A stretch of 64,000 bases of DNA. It comes from Nectonema munidae (Eukaryota; Nematomorpha; Nectonematoida; Nectonematidae). Under the pieces are notes generated by a model. The model ran no database searches and had not been told where the DNA came from. It saw nothing but the letters and a program-made list of their open reading frames with translations. The stretch covers positions 124,001 to 188,000 of the forward strand of contig JAUIRK010000005.1 in NCBI GenBank assembly GCA_030549495.1, read 5' to 3'. The position numbers and the translations under genes are program-made. This document shows, piece by piece, positions 34,372 to 46,970 of this stretch (position 1 is the stretch's first letter; every line of letters begins with the position of its first letter).

Positions 34372-34849
34372 ATATGCATACATATATATATATATAGATA
34401 GATACTTTAATTGCTTTTATTTCTTCTTTTCTATTTGTTGGAGTTATGGGTTGCCTTTTTTTGATAAATCCACTTGCATCTGCCTTTTTTCAATTGAACT
34501 GAGTTCAGTCCTTCTCTTTACTCATGATTTTCCGATTCCAATACATTAGTTTTTATTATTATTACTTTGTTAAAATTAGTTAGTTAACAAGTTAAAGTTA
34601 GTTAAATATAGTCGCATAAATCAGGCTTTTCAACCCAGGTTTGTTAACCCATTTTAGGCCCTGGAATAAATGACTTGGGTCGCATTACTTTCAAAAAGTT
34701 TTAAAACGTAAACATTTTTGAATTGAAGGAGAACAAAAACAGACATCTCACTTCTACCGATTTCTTATCTTTGTTTAAAATTAAAAAATAAATGTAAAAT
34801 TAATTTAAAATTTAAAAAATGAATTAATTCAAGATCTATCTACACTCTG

Positions 34850-36197
34850 GAATAGTTCCTATTTAATGTTGGAACGCCTATTTGAACCAATAAATGCAAT
34901 TGCAAAATATTTTTCAAAAGTTCTAGACGAATCAATGGGATTTTATTACTTAAAATCTTCAAACAGTCTTCAGAAAAGTAATGCTTAAAATTAAAAATTT
35001 CCGTAATTTTAATAATTTTTTTCAGATTAATTGCAAAAACTGCTAATGCTTTTGAAATTATTCTACAAATGAAAGTTTTTAAAAACACTTTATTGAAAAA
35101 AAACAAAATGGATATTAGCTTTTGTGGATTAGAAGAAGCATTGATCATATATTCTATTTCAATGGGAAAAAGATTTTCTAAATAAGAGAAATTTTTTTTT
35201 ACTATCAGCTATATTTTTAGATCCAAGGTTTTAAAACTCTTCGTTTAAAAATTCGGAATTAGAATCAAAAACTGAGCGTTGTCTTATTCACAATTGTCTT
35301 GAACCTTTATACATGAATTTAGAAAAAATAGGAGAACAAGATTTATACAAAAATAAAGAAATAAAGTTTCCTTCCAATAACTTCTTTGAGTCCATCCGTG
35401 AATTTCTTCCGTGGTCTTCCTCTTCTTCCTTTTATCATTCCGAATGTACACAACCTTTCTAATCCATATTTTCTCTCGATGTGAGCAGGAAAGGCTAACT
35501 ACTTTCTCAAAGTACTGAAGACAAAAAAAACTAAAGAACAAAAATTATGCGCATTTAATTTTCATTGTTATTTTGATGATTTATTGTTATCAAAAAATAC
35601 ATCATATGAAAATGAAGAAAGTGAAAATTTGTCTTGTTCATCAATAATGTTGAAATTTGAGGCGGAATTGAAAAAGTTTTCTTTGCTTGACCTTGAATCA
35701 AAATATTCCTATCCAATTTATTGGGGAAAATTAATAGAAATTTATTTCGAGAATTATTAAAGCTGGCGAAAGACTTTTATTAGTATTGGAGGTAAGGTCT
35801 TTACATCGCAAAGAAATCCACTAACATGTGAAGTTGGAGAAAAAATAATGTTTGTGAATTTTAGCATGGAAAGTTTTTATTTTTACTAGTGCAATATGTG
35901 AAAGTTAAAATAAAATAACAAGTAGTCCCTTATTTTTTATTATTTAAAAGCTTTTACAAAAAAACCAATTTTAGTTTTTGAATTTATAACTATATTTTAT
36001 AATGTATATAGATTTAAATTGGATTTTTTTTTTATTTTTTAACTTTAATGTATGCAATTTTAAAATAAGATAAATAATAGCATATCTAGCATATCTAGAG
36101 GGGCAACATGATTTTGCAAAATGATTTTCTCATCCACGATAAAAAATTTTAAGTGCTAATGTCGTGAGCCAAAATATTTTAAGAATGTACATCCCTG
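34850..36197 (+). mobile_element. BED-type hAT relic, C-terminal half
   Basis: The + strand reads in broken frames. STLWNSSYLMLERLFEPINA lies near 34840-34900 (the RWNS..ML.R block), AIFLDPRF near 35205-35230, and ISIGGKVFTSQRNPL then TCEVGEKIMFVNF near 35790-35860 (the ERVFSxxGxIxTxxRNRL block). The right end at 36197 (GAATGTACATCCCTG) looks like a hAT terminus. The matching left terminus was not found. Numerous stops and frameshifts show old decay. It is in the peritrophin intron, same strand as the gene. Confidence 0.75.
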
Positions 36198-37667
36198 GCG
36201 ATTTTGAATTGTCTTTTACAAAATTATGGTAAGATATTTACGGTAGATATCGGAATCGCTAAATGCTCATATGGTATCGGTAAATGAAAAAATATATATA
36301 TCGGTATCGACTAAAATTCTGGAATTGGTACATTCCAAATTTTAACATTGATTACAAAAAATCAAACTATTTTAATTGTTCCATTTTTATATATTTTGTG
36401 GTTTTAGCCTTAAATAAAAAATTTTTGGTCCTAGAGTTAATTTTAATAAAATTTTGGGACTCTATGAAAATAAGATGGAGGAACCCTGGCCCTAACCCAA
36501 ATTATTTTAGCGAAACTTGACTTGAACAATTATAATTGAAATGTTACTCGTGTAAAATTTGATTTTCAATATATATAAATACGTTGATTACATTCGTGGC
36601 AAACAACGATGTGTTTAAAAACAACCGGTTTGAAAATGCTATCACGGAGAGTCGGATAAACTTATGATGACAGATTTTGGCAGAACAGTAAAGACAGATG
36701 ACCTTAGGAAATTTCATAATTGCAAAAGTTATAGGATAAAAAAATTCTTAGCAGAATGAAAAGGCAGCTTTTTATTCTTTTTTTTCCTATTGAATTTATT
36801 TCTTTTTATTTAAATACTTTTTCTCATAAAAAGATAAAAAAAATCTTTCAAATTTTAATTTTCTTTTATATTCTTAGTAAATAACAAAAGCTCAATATTG
36901 AACCATTGCAAAAAATATTTTACAGAAAAAAACTGACAACAGTTACGAGTTCAGAACATCAAAATTAGTTTATAAAAGTTGTTAAAATCATATTTTTTTA
37001 TTGTCTAGTGTTGTCCATGCCCATTAACTAATTGTTAGTCTATGAAGCATGCTGACATCATTAATTTTTATCATGAAACGGTGAAATAAAAGTATCACTA
37101 AAACATGAAAAAGATAAATAAAATAATTTTATCATTAGTACTTATTGCAAAAATTTAGGCTAAATTATTAATTGTCTTTTTCTTGTCTAAAATTTAACTA
37201 TATGACTAAATAATTTTTTTTATTTAACTTTTTCATAATAAAAAATTCTAATGATATTTTTATTTAATTTTTTCGTAATAAAACTGTGGGGTATGGTGGA
37301 GGAAGTAAACCAATAACTATCCTTTATTGTGTCATATTGGAAGGGAATTTCAAAATCATATATGTGGATTTGGAATTATTTAACAAAACTTTAAAAAAAA
37401 AATAAGATACGTTATCCTGATAAAATGCTAAAAAATCTCATTAAAATGAAGGATTCATTTGTATTTCATTCAAAAAAGGTGGATTTAACTAAAAGGTCGT
37501 GCGCCTTGATACTGCAATGGAAAGGAATAATAGCTAATAATATTGAACTGTATAGGAGATATCACTAATGATAATCGAAACAGCGACAATGAGCTCATAT
37601 AGACTAGCGTTTCGCCGTATTGGCTCAATTAAGAAAAAATTGATCATTTCATTTTTTCACACTTTAG
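36198..37667 (+). other. Intron sequence, distal part
   Basis: Holds clusters of TATCGG-type motifs near 36245-36310, reminiscent of hAT subterminal repeats. No coding signal. A strong polypyrimidine acceptor (catttcattttttcacacttt then AG) ends it at 37667. Confidence 0.4.
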
Positions 37668-37963
37668 GTCTTGAAAAAGAAGATGCTTTAAAAAAATCTA
37701 TGGAATTTGGTGGAAGGAGTATTGTGAAAATGTTAGATAGGAATAAAAAAAAGTCTCATTCTTCAAATGCTTCTGATGACACAAGCATGGATATAACTGA
37801 ATTGAAGAGCGAAAAAGAGCCAGAGATGATAAAAACACAAGAATGGAAGCGTGTGATGCCTCGTATCACTACAAAGCCAAAAACGAGAACGAAACCCAAA
37901 TTTTCCTCATCCCTTTTAATCAATCGCTTTGATCCTTTTGATAGAAATCACATTTTTCCTTAA
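37668..37963 (+). CDS. Last exon of the peritrophin gene (basic, Ser/Thr/Lys-rich tail)
   Basis: A good acceptor ends at 37667. The exon begins in the phase left by the donor at 29438, so the joined codon is GGT (Gly). It encodes LEKEDALKKSMEFGGRSIVK, a Lys/Ser-rich middle (NKKKSHSSNASDD), a Thr/Lys/Arg stretch (ITTKPKTRTKPK) and ends RFDPFDRNHIFP before TAA. An AATAAA follows 59 bases after the stop. The 97-residue tail has no recognised domain. That the frame is also open upstream of the acceptor does not weaken the exon call, given its polypyrimidine tract and poly(A) signal. Joining it to the CBM14 exon is inference; it could instead terminate another gene. Confidence 0.6.
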
Positions 37964-38021
37964 GCGATCTTCAATTCTAAAAGCATCATCTATGTGGATT
38001 CCATTTAATTTGTAAGTTTTC

Positions 38022-38027
38022 AATAAA
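38022..38027 (+). terminator. Poly(A) signal AATAAA
   Basis: AATAAA 59 bases beyond the stop codon at 37961-37963, in the position expected for 3'-end formation of the peritrophin gene. Confidence 0.55.
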
Positions 38028-38210
38028 ACTGCCTTTCTATAACTACAATTCTACATAAAATGACAATAGTTGTAACGGCAGACTTTTTATTTGTGTAGTA
38101 AAGTATTTGGGTTCACACCGGCAACTCACCACAAAGCCGATAAAATAATTTTTGTTCAAAGAAGGGGATCAGATTGATAGAAACACTCTGCTCGGAAAGA
38201 AAAAAGGTTT

Positions 38211-38310
38211 ATCATGATAGGAGGCATCTGCAAAGTTTGCTAAAAACTTCGATTCAATACCAGAAGGTCTTGGGTTCGATTCAGCATTAAAGCTTCTTTG
38301 AGCATGCTAC
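38211..38310 (+). repeat. tRNA-like SINE fragment
   Basis: TCTTGGGTTCGATTC near 38269-38283 is a pol III B-box type sequence. The preceding phrase (TTCAATACCAGAAGG) parallels TTCGATACCACAAGATC before the B box at 57173, so both belong to one family. No A box or cloverleaf could be drawn with confidence. Confidence 0.4.
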
Positions 38311-38667
38311 ATGTTTAATAAATATGGCGTAAAATGCCCTGACATATACAAATATACAACCGTATTAAACAAAATCACAGCATCTAACAACGAGAAAATT
38401 GCACCAGCAAATAATGTCGAAGAAACAAAACGCTACTGGACATATTGTCGACGGACAAAATCTGTTTGTAAAGGACATAATGTCAACACCATGAATTTTA
38501 CTGGCTCTAAAAACGGCGTTTAGAGATTAAATACAAAACTTAACATCAAATATGTCCCAAAATCTAAATATGTTTTATTGCGGAACGCTTAAACACTAAA
38601 TTGAACAAAAATGCCAAGCGTAATTAAACGGTTATCGATCACAGTCGACATATGTCGACTTTACAAA

Positions 38668-38730
38668 AATAAAATCGTCTGCGTTTATCAAAGCTCTTTA
38701 ATACAAATCTTCTGCTTTACATTTGATATC
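38668..38730 (+). repeat. Degenerate fragment of the GCAGACGA-type MITE
   Basis: ATCGTCTGCGTTTATC and ATCTTCTGCTTT recall the internal blocks of the piggyBac-type MITEs at 927, 4785 and 60020. No TTAA-flanked ends are resolved. Confidence 0.35.
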
Positions 38731-38852
38731 ATCAATGAATCATATTTGATTTATTTACTTTTCAAAACTAATTTATAATGTTTTTTTTGCATTTTAGAGT
38801 CGTCTTACTTCAATTTTCGAAAACTCAGTGTATTGAAAAGGTGCTAGTTATT

Positions 38853-40902
38853 ATGAAAAGACAAAAAAGTATAATAAATTTCATAAATAAAAACTTGAAA
38901 AAAGATGAAATTGATGGAATAAAATATGTATCTCAACCTTTTCAGCAAGAATCAAATGTTGAAAATATTTTTGACGAAGTTCCCGAAAGTTCAAATGCAT
39001 CGGATCCATTTATTTTCTACTAGATTGCTGGAGTGAGGACCAATTCGACACATTCAAAGCTAAATATATTGGACTCATCATTCAAAACAAAAAACTAGGA
39101 TGCCTTCATTGTTCAAAAAGCGAAAAAGTAAATCTCTTTGGCACTGGACTACGCATTCCTTCCGAATGGGCCCGCATTCAAATTGTGTTAAAGAAAGCAC
39201 TGAAGTCTCGAAGACCACAATTAGCGAAAGTTTTGATAAAATCAATGAAAAATTTTTAGACTCAACAACCAAAATTTTTAATACCGTTTACAGTATAGCA
39301 AAAAAATACAGACCCTTTTCTGATATCGAGTATTTGGTTGAGTTTTAACAAATAAATGGTGTATAAATGGGGGTTGGGCTTCACTCTCGTAAAACGGCTG
39401 TAAAGATTGTCATTTCAACAAATCTTAAAAAAAAGTTTTCACCAAAATGATTGAAAAAAAAGGAAATTTTGCATAATAGTAGACAAAGCTTCCACCATAT
39501 TCAACAAATCAGTGCTCATCATTTTTTTGAAGGTAGAGGATACTGAAGTTTCATCAGTTATATTTTTTGATTTGGTTGAACTTGAGGATCAGGGTGCAGA
39601 AAACATTTTTTCATCGCTTTTATCAAGTTTAAAAAATGGTGGTATTAACGAGGATTATTTGAGAGAAAATTTAGTTGCGTTTTTCTCAGATGGAGCTAGT
39701 GTCATGCTTGGACGTCATTCAGGCGTAGGTGTTCGATTCAGAAAAAGTTTTCCCAATATTGTTCTTTGGACTTGCCTTAATCACTGGTTATAATTGATAC
39801 TGAATGACTCCGTGAATGAGGGAAAGCAGGTTATAATTTTAAAATATTTATTGATAAGATCTATAAAAATTTTCATCATTCAAATAAAAATCAAAATGAG
39901 CTTTTTAAAATTTCATCGGAGCTAGGGCAGCTTAAAAATAGGTAGGGTTTTGTGTTCTAGGTGGGCAGCTTGTAGTTTGAGGACTACTATTGCTGTATGG
40001 CGTGGCTACCTTTCTCTTTATAAGTTTTTTTCAAACGAAGACTTTTTGAGGATGGCATCACGATTTTCGAACAAAAGTTTTCCCTATGATTTGGCTTTGA
40101 TGATTGATATTCTTTAAGAAATCTCAATATTGTCTAACAGTTTGCAAGCGAGAAATATAACGATTCAAAAAGCAGAAAAACTCATTAAAATAGATCGATC
40201 AAAGCTTTTAAATTGATGATTGAAAGTAAGGGTGTTTACGAAACGGAAGCAGATAAAAAAATAATGGAAGAGTTGAAAGAAATTGAGTGAGTTGAAAATT
40301 TTAAAATAGTGAGAATTCCACGTCAAAATCTTCTTCAAAAAGTTATTGAAAATATTGAAAAGCGTATGAAAGCATCATCTTGTTCGTCTGAGTTTGACCA
40401 CAAAATCTTCGAGTTTTCATATTTTTTGGATCCTAATTCATGGCAGATCGAAGAGGTGATTATTCCATGGAAAGAAGGCGAGGAAAGCTTCATTCATTTG
40501 GAAAGATTTCTTTGTCATCGAATCGATCTCAATGAATATAGAGATTATATTGAAAACTCATTAATTCAAACGAAAACTTTACATGCGTCCGACTTACTAG
40601 AGAGCATAAAAAGGGCTAAAAATATATAGAATGTCGTGGCTGTTAGTACAGCTGAAGCAGAGAGCGGCTTTTTAATGATGAACAATATATATTCCGAAAA
40701 AAGAAACCGATTGTCAGTTCATAATATCTCAAACCTGATGATAATAAATTTAATTGGCATGCCGCTAAAAAATTGGAAAGCAAAAGATACAGTTATAACA
40801 TGGTTGAGAAAGAATCATTCATCAGATGACACAAGAGTAAAAAGAAAGCAAGAAGATGAAGTCAATCAAAATCAAGAGGCAATCTCGAAATACTTCGATT
40901 GA
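38853..40902 (+). pseudogene. KIAA1586-type hAT transposase, broken
   Basis: Starts MKRQKSIINFINKNLKKDE at 38853. A finger region follows in other frames (39020-39240), then SIAKKYRPFSDIEYLVEFQQ with a stop inside. At 39512-39793 lies VSSVIFFDLVELEDQGAEN with FSDGASVMLGRHSGVG and WTCLNH, the second catalytic-aspartate and CxxH region. At 40309-40629 is a linker, then STAEAESGFLMMNNIYSEKR near 40640-40700 and KRKQEDE at the end. This order matches KIAA1586-like hAT proteins. About six or more frame breaks were seen. Nuclear cut-and-paste transposase in origin; non-functional now. No terminal repeats were identified. Confidence 0.8.
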
Positions 40903-40909
40903 GATTATA

Positions 40910-41610
40910 ATTCTTTTTTTTTATTTTTCATTTTTCACAATATTTTTGAAGTACAAGTTTTGCGTACACGCTTTTTTCACAACATTAAATTTTCTGAGTT
41001 TTTTGACCAACAAGAGTTTGTTAAAATCATTGGAAATGTTAGAAAATATATATTTGCTACACTACATGAATCATGAATATAATCTACGAAATAAATCCAA
41101 TTTATCACTTCAATCTTATTTAAAAAAATTATCTAAATAATCATTAAAATATAAAATTTCTCATAACTTAACCTTTTTTATATTTAACTCTCAATGTATT
41201 TTTCTAAAATAAGCACTTTTAAAAATAATAAAAAAACCTATCTCAGATAAATATAATTTAACTTGTCATTATATTAATTGCTTTCTGTGTAACAACCAAC
41301 CAATAGTTATTAAAAATATATTAACAGCCACTTATTCTAATCATGCGCACATTCCAACTAATTTGATTATTTTTACTTCATATTTATTTTATGAATATCC
41401 AAAGGGATGTATTTCTTTTTCATTGATCTAATATGGGTTTTATTCATACCAGAGGCTTGTAGGCCTTTTGAATTTTTCCTAACTATAAATATACAATCCC
41501 TTGATTTTTTTTATGAATATCATCTAAATTTTTTTATTTAATTCTTCTTTTTATGTTCCGACGTGTATTCCATTTCTATTTTAAGATTTAATTGACATTC
41601 ATTTGTAAGA
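40910..41610. other. No gene recognised
   Basis: AT-rich sequence between the KIAA1586-type hAT and the 3' tail of the LINE. A 94-codon + strand frame at 40856 overlaps the end of the hAT reading and looks like chance. Confidence 0.4.
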
Positions 41611-44600
41611 TTTTTGATTTGATTTGATTCGGGTGACACAGTTCATAGGCGATGGAGCCCGAGAACTGGCATTAGGCTTTCAAAGATTTGGGTTTGCTTT
41701 GATGGACGAATTAATGTCACATAGGATTAAAGCATGCAGAAAAGAAAAAAAAAGGAAAAAAAGGGGGAAAAAAAGGAAGTAAGTGAAAGAAAATGTGAAG
41801 CCTTGTAGTATAGCAAAGTATACAGCAAAGTAGAAGAACAGTATATATATACATTATACACTATGAAGAGAGAAGGGTGAGAGTGTATTGAGTGAAGGTG
41901 TGTGACTATGGTGGATTAGAGATTAAAATGGGTTCTATAGATTTTATGAGGTAAAGTAGGTTCTTAATGAGCTGAGGTTTAAGGAATATTTAGGAAGTGG
42001 AACTGAAGTCAGTTCCATAGTTTTTGAAATTGTTGCACTCAAAGTTTTCTCTAAGCTTAAGAGTTTTGTTACAGTGAAACAGAAGATGGTCGGGGTTTTC
42101 TACAGTGTTACAGCCAAAACGACACAGATTGTTATTAGTTTTACCAATTATATTAAGAAAAAGTTTACATGGAAAATTTCCCGATAGCCATTGCAAAATT
42201 TCTGTTGGCAGTGAATTGAGTTTCATTTTTTTTAAAAAAAGGTTTTTAAGAGATTGTATACATGGGATATGAAACTTATTACTGTATTTACCCTTTTTCC
42301 AACTTTCCATCCAAAATGAGTAAATTTTTTGCTTTAGGGCATTTTTATAGGATGATACTGGGGAGAAGAACAATTGAGAGGGCAAGTTACGAGCATTTTT
42401 CGCAAGTTTGTCCACAAATTCGTTACCTTGAATGCCTCTATGACTAGGACACCATATTAGCCTGAGGGTAAAGTGATTACTTAAAATCAAATAGGATTTT
42501 AAAATGGAAGAAATGAGAGAGGATCAAGAAGATTTGTGGATTAAGGTTTGAATGAGGGAGAGAGAGTCAGTATATAAAAATATGAGTGAAAATTGACTGA
42601 TGGTGCCTTTAATGGATAAAAGGTGTTGTAATGCAAAGAGTAAAGCATAACATTCTGAGTAAAAGGAGGAAGAATAGACGCCAAGATTATATGCTTTTGA
42701 AAAGAGGGGGGTTTTAAATTTAGGCAAGAATATGGCAAAAGAACAGGACCCAACAGTGGAGGACTAATCATATGAACCATCAGTGAAAATAGAAATAGCA
42801 TTTGAGAATCTAAGTACTTTTAGGCAGAGATTAAGGGCAGTTTGCTTAGACGAACAGGTGGTTGCTTTTACAGAAAGATTAAGCAGACTTGTATTCAAAA
42901 TTTTCTTTGGAGGGTCTAAAAGGACACCAGTAGAAAAGCTTTCTTTAAAGTACTTTTTGTAGAGTTGCATAAAAAGATCAAAGTTGGAGAAGTGAGAGTG
43001 AGGAGAGAAGGAAAGACCAAAAGAACTGTATCGGAAGTTTTTAGAAATAAAGGTGAGTTTATTAGATAAGATTATTTTTTCTATGAGTAGATTAGGGGGT
43101 GGGGAGAAGGATGCTATCAAAATAAGATCTTTGGGAGTTGAAATAGAGCATTTTAGAGCTTTCCGAAGGATTGCAAAATATAGAGTATTGAACTTATGTT
43201 GGTATTTTTTATATTTGAATATTTGCCCCCATGAGGAAACACCATACAAAAAGGAAGGAATAATGGCATTGAATAGAAGAGTTTTATAAAATATAAAATT
43301 TTTAGAGGTATTAGAAAAGTTTAAAGTTTTCACTTTAGAAAAAATAGAAAAGCATTTAGCGTGCTTTATGTCGAAGTTATGCCTCCAGTTTAAGGTAGGA
43401 GTGAGATAAACACCTAAGTACTTGATAGAAGGAGAGGGAGAAAAATTAGTGTCGCAAAAGTTCAAGATGGGACATTTTTTCTTAGAAAAATTCATCAAAG
43501 AACACTTTCTAAGATTGAAATGTAGATTGAGATTTTCAGAAAATTGTTTGATTTCCTGCAGTATAAAATCAAGCTCAATGAGATTTTGAGTGGGATTATT
43601 GTCCAAAATTCCAAACGTCGTCTTAGTAGCTTTGGTAGAAACAGCCTTTTAGCTCGAGAAGTTCAAGAAGAGGATTAATTAAAATTATAAACAACAAATC
43701 AGATATGCAGCTACCTTGGGGAGTAGAGCAATTCAAAAGAAATTTCTCATCAGGATGGTTTTTCAAGTGAACATTTCGTTTATCAAGATAGGAACTAATA
43801 AATTGTATGATATATATAGGAAAGCCCATTTTTCCATATTTTTAAGTATGCAATTGTTGCAAGAAGAATCAAAGGCTCCCTTAAAATCTACAAAAAAACA
43901 AGACATAGATAAATTATTTTTATAAGAAAGATAAATATGGGACGTAAAACGGTCTATGGCAATTTCTGAGGATCTGTGAAAAACATAGGCAAATTGATTT
44001 TTGTTGATGCAGTTTGTTCTATGGATGTGGTCAAGCATTCTACCTCTTGTGATTTTTTCACAAATTTTTCCAATGCAAGGTAACAGAGTGATTGGTCTCC
44101 AATTTTCAATGAAAAAGGATGGGGGTTTCTTTTTAGGAACAAAAATAATTTCACCTGATTTGAAGAGTTCTGGAAAATAACCAAACTTCAAAATGCTGTT
44201 AAAAAGAAAAATGAGATAAGGTTCGATGATAGGTAAAGCAAAGCTGAAAATGGGCATTTTGTATTAACTTGAAAAAAGTGTTTAAGTATGTCAGCTGGGT
44301 TGGTAGCAATATTAACTAAATTTCCACTAATATTAAAAGCATTAAGTTGAATAATAGATTTGGTTCCAGAAAGAGATTTTATTTTTTCCATATATTTCGA
44401 GAATTGAAATCAAGGAAATCGTTCCATTTTTGTTTTTTATGATACAGGATTTTGCTACGATAAAATTTTTTCATTTTTTTGTAGATGGATAGATCATCGT
44501 TGCTTTGGGATTTCTTGTACTTTTTCTGTGCGTACCGCAGTTCTTTTCTGAGATTGTTAAGGGATGAATTCCAGAATGTGTTCTTGTGCCCAACAATAGT

Positions 44601-44850
44601 GATAGATTCAGAAAAAGAGTTAGAGATTATATTCACTAAAGTTCTAGCATATTTTTCTAAATCAGAGGTATTGACTAGTGTGTTAATATGCTTTAAAGTT
44701 TTATCAAAGTTTTTTGTGAGAAGATGTGCAAAAATATCCTTGTTCAAAATTTCTCTGTAGCTGATAGAAGATTGGGTTTGTAAATTAAAATTAAGCAAAA
44801 CTTCTATAAAACAGTGGTCAGAGCACGAAGGTTCATCTAAAATACACACT
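41611..44850 (-). mobile_element. LINE with RNase H (I-group type), 5'-truncated
   Basis: On the - strand, a remnant of the APE endonuclease end (EPSCSDHCFIEV, near 44815) is followed by reverse transcriptase and RNase H. The 3' untranslated part runs to a short (AAATC)-type tail at 41611-41629. The 5' end is lost just inside the endonuclease, the usual result of incomplete target-primed reverse transcription. RNase H after the reverse transcriptase is typical of the I group (I, Nimb, Outcast and kin). The G/A-rich 41740-41950 stretch is its 3' UTR. Length about 3.24 kb. Confidence 0.85.
41990..44849 (-). pseudogene. LINE ORF2 remnant: endonuclease end, reverse transcriptase, RNase H
   Basis: The reading spans about six frames. 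Reverse transcriptase motifs: IENWRPITLLPCIGKICEKI and FFVDFKGAFDS (motif A, near 43885), TPQGSCISDLLFIILINPLL (motif B, near 43720), and a DDVWNFG sequence with the catalytic aspartate pair near 43600. KCSLMNFSKK and IKYLGVYLTPTLNW follow. RNase H keeps all four acidic residues: TDGS near 42780, SECYAL near 42655, YTDSLS near 42568 and GNEFVDKLAKN near 42409. A C-terminal CRFGCNTVENPDHLLFHCNK resembles the zinc-knuckle-like tail. Several frameshifts break it, so it is inactive, but good motif retention suggests moderate age. Confidence 0.85.
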
Positions 44851-45118
44851 TAAGTTATAGTCAGAGATGTATTTAGAATTTATGGTCAAAGAAGACCAAA
44901 AATATTTAACAAAGAGGGGGGGGGGGTGGCATACATTAAAAACTTATTATATGAAATATTATACATGTCTTATAGCAAACAGAAATTATATAATGAACAC
45001 ACCGTCAAATTCATTATTTACCAAATTGATTAAAATATAGTTTATAATATAACAAAGATGAACATAAAATTAAGTTTGTATAAATTCATTATTCTATAAA
45101 TTTGCTCATTTTTAGCAG

Positions 45119-45298
45119 GACAAGCTTTCAGTATGCCTCTCTCCTTATCCAGAAATAAAATTTCTGCCTGTAACTTTTGCGTCATCACCCCCGTTACTAC
45201 GTACTTTGGAGTATTTTGATCAACAGGTCTCAATTGTTCCAGTTGTGTTGAACTATGAGCAAAGAAGGCTTGATGTTAGATTAAATCCAACTTTGTGA
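45119..45298 (+). CDS. Terminal exon of an unrecognised host gene
   Basis: After tttgctcatttttagcag, whose TAG is an in-frame stop directly before the exon, 59 codons stay open in phase 0 and end at TGA (45296-45298). The peptide reads DKLSVCLSPYPEIKFLPV, TFASSPPLLRTLEYFDQQ, VSIVPVVLNYEQRRLDVRL and NPTL. Its composition is balanced and protein-like, without the Lys/Phe/Ile bias of random frames here. I do not recognise the family. Upstream exons were not found; the LINE ends only about 270 bases before it and may occupy the preceding intron. No clear AATAAA follows within 100 bases. An alternative start at 45116 would add one Gln. Confidence 0.5.
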   Translation, partial: DKLSVCLSPYPEIKFLPVTFASSPPLLRTLEYFDQQVSIVPVVLNYEQRRLDVRLNPTL

Positions 45299-46970
45299 TT
45301 TTGAATCGAACTATCTAGTCAACATTCTAATTACTATAAAACATACATACTATATTTTAAATAATTTAAATAAGTCAAAATTTTTATTAAATTTATTGTT
45401 TTAGTTTTATCCGAAAAAATTTGTTTCCTTTGATTTTTTTTCTAAAAACCTTCAAGACTCTAGTAAGTATTTTAAATAACGTTTTTATTTTTAATCGATT
45501 ATCATAAATTTTAAGATTTTATCTCTTTAATTTTTAACAGCTTACTTATTCTGTTAAAAATTGTGTAAATGTTTAAATCAATATCCTCTCTACCTTCATC
45601 ATATCCTAAATAACATTTCACTGTTTTAAATTATAAATTCACTGGCGAATTTAAAGGGAGGCGGAACCAGCGTACGCCCCACCCCTTAAAATTGTATTGC
45701 CAATTGCTTGAAAATTTTTCCTGATCTAATTCTTTTCGTAGAACTCAAATATGATGATTTCTGCAACTTGTTTATTAGATTTAATCTTTCTCTAAAGTGA
45801 GAAGCCCTAAAATGTTTTTTATGTTTCAATCGTAGTTAAGTGTTACACTTATTACTTTTATATTCAATTTTTTATTGTAAATTTATTTAAACACATCAAG
45901 TTCTACCACATCAATTCACTTTGCAGTTCAATGAATGAGGATCGTTTTAATGCTCTCATTCTTCTTTTTGTTCACTGAGATATTCAATTGGATATTGACA
46001 CCATTATTTACATGTATGCTAAAAAGGGTCCCAGACCGATGAGGCTCCTTAATCCTCTTAGTTCTTAATCTAGTTACTTTCTTATAATAAACTTATAATT
46101 TTTGATATATTATTATGATGCTCTAAGTTTTATGATAAAAAGTCAATTTTCGCTTTTTATTAAACTATTACCGTAAATAAGTTAAAAATAGCTTAAAAAT
46201 TTTGATAAAGCTTACATTTATATGCTTCAAATTTGAGTTCTAGTTTAGTAAAATCCGCCCGCCTAATGCCAATTTTTAGTTCCGCCCCTGGAATCTTACT
46301 ATTTTTTACAATTGATAATAAAAAAATTATTTTGTAATGACATTTTACAAAATCGATCATCATGCAAAGAAATGTTTTTTAACAAAATATTTCAAAAATA
46401 TCCAACATTATCTGCTTCTCTTAAGTTTTGTAGATTTGTGAAATAATTTATATTTTAAATATCAAACTAAAAGTGAGCTACATTTTAATCTTTGTTTAAT
46501 TTATTTTTAATTAAAATTTTTACAGTTAAACTGATAAAAGACCTAGATTCTAAGGCCTTTTTGCTGGTTTCCCATTATTAGCAGTAATATCATTATTTAT
46601 TTATTAAGGGGCTTCACCAATGCTGTAGTTATCCGCCGCCCACCGCGGATGCCATTTTTTGCCGCTAAAATTTAAAATAGCACTTTAAAACGGCCAAAAC
46701 TTGATAATAGATTTCCTGTTCATTTCATATAATAAATAATCCATAAATTTAAAGAATAGCTTGCAAATTTTTCAGCTAAGCAAATCTTTTTTATGGCACA
46801 TAACTGTAACTGTAATAAGTCCCTACCATTTATTTGTCCCGCGTACATAGAGTCTGGCAACGGGTTTAAGGAAAGTTAAATTAATGCAGTGTTTGCCAAC
46901 CTTTTTCAAATGAATACCCAAAAATACGATTCGCAATTATTAATTACCCCATTGAAGATATTCCAGTCTT
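45299..46970. other. No gene recognised
   Basis: AT-rich. A hAT-like terminus is seen on the right of 46260-46289 (TTCCGCCCCTG) and a vaguely similar CACTGGCGAATTTAAAGG near 45642, but they do not form convincing inverted repeats or a target duplication. Confidence 0.35.

Noticed and set aside
43053-43289. + strand open frames inside the LINE
   Set aside because: They are antisense to the reverse-transcriptase region.
45642-46289. A hAT element between CACTGGCGAATTT and TTCCGCCCCTG
   Set aside because: The ends do not pair as inverted repeats and no 8-bp duplication was found.
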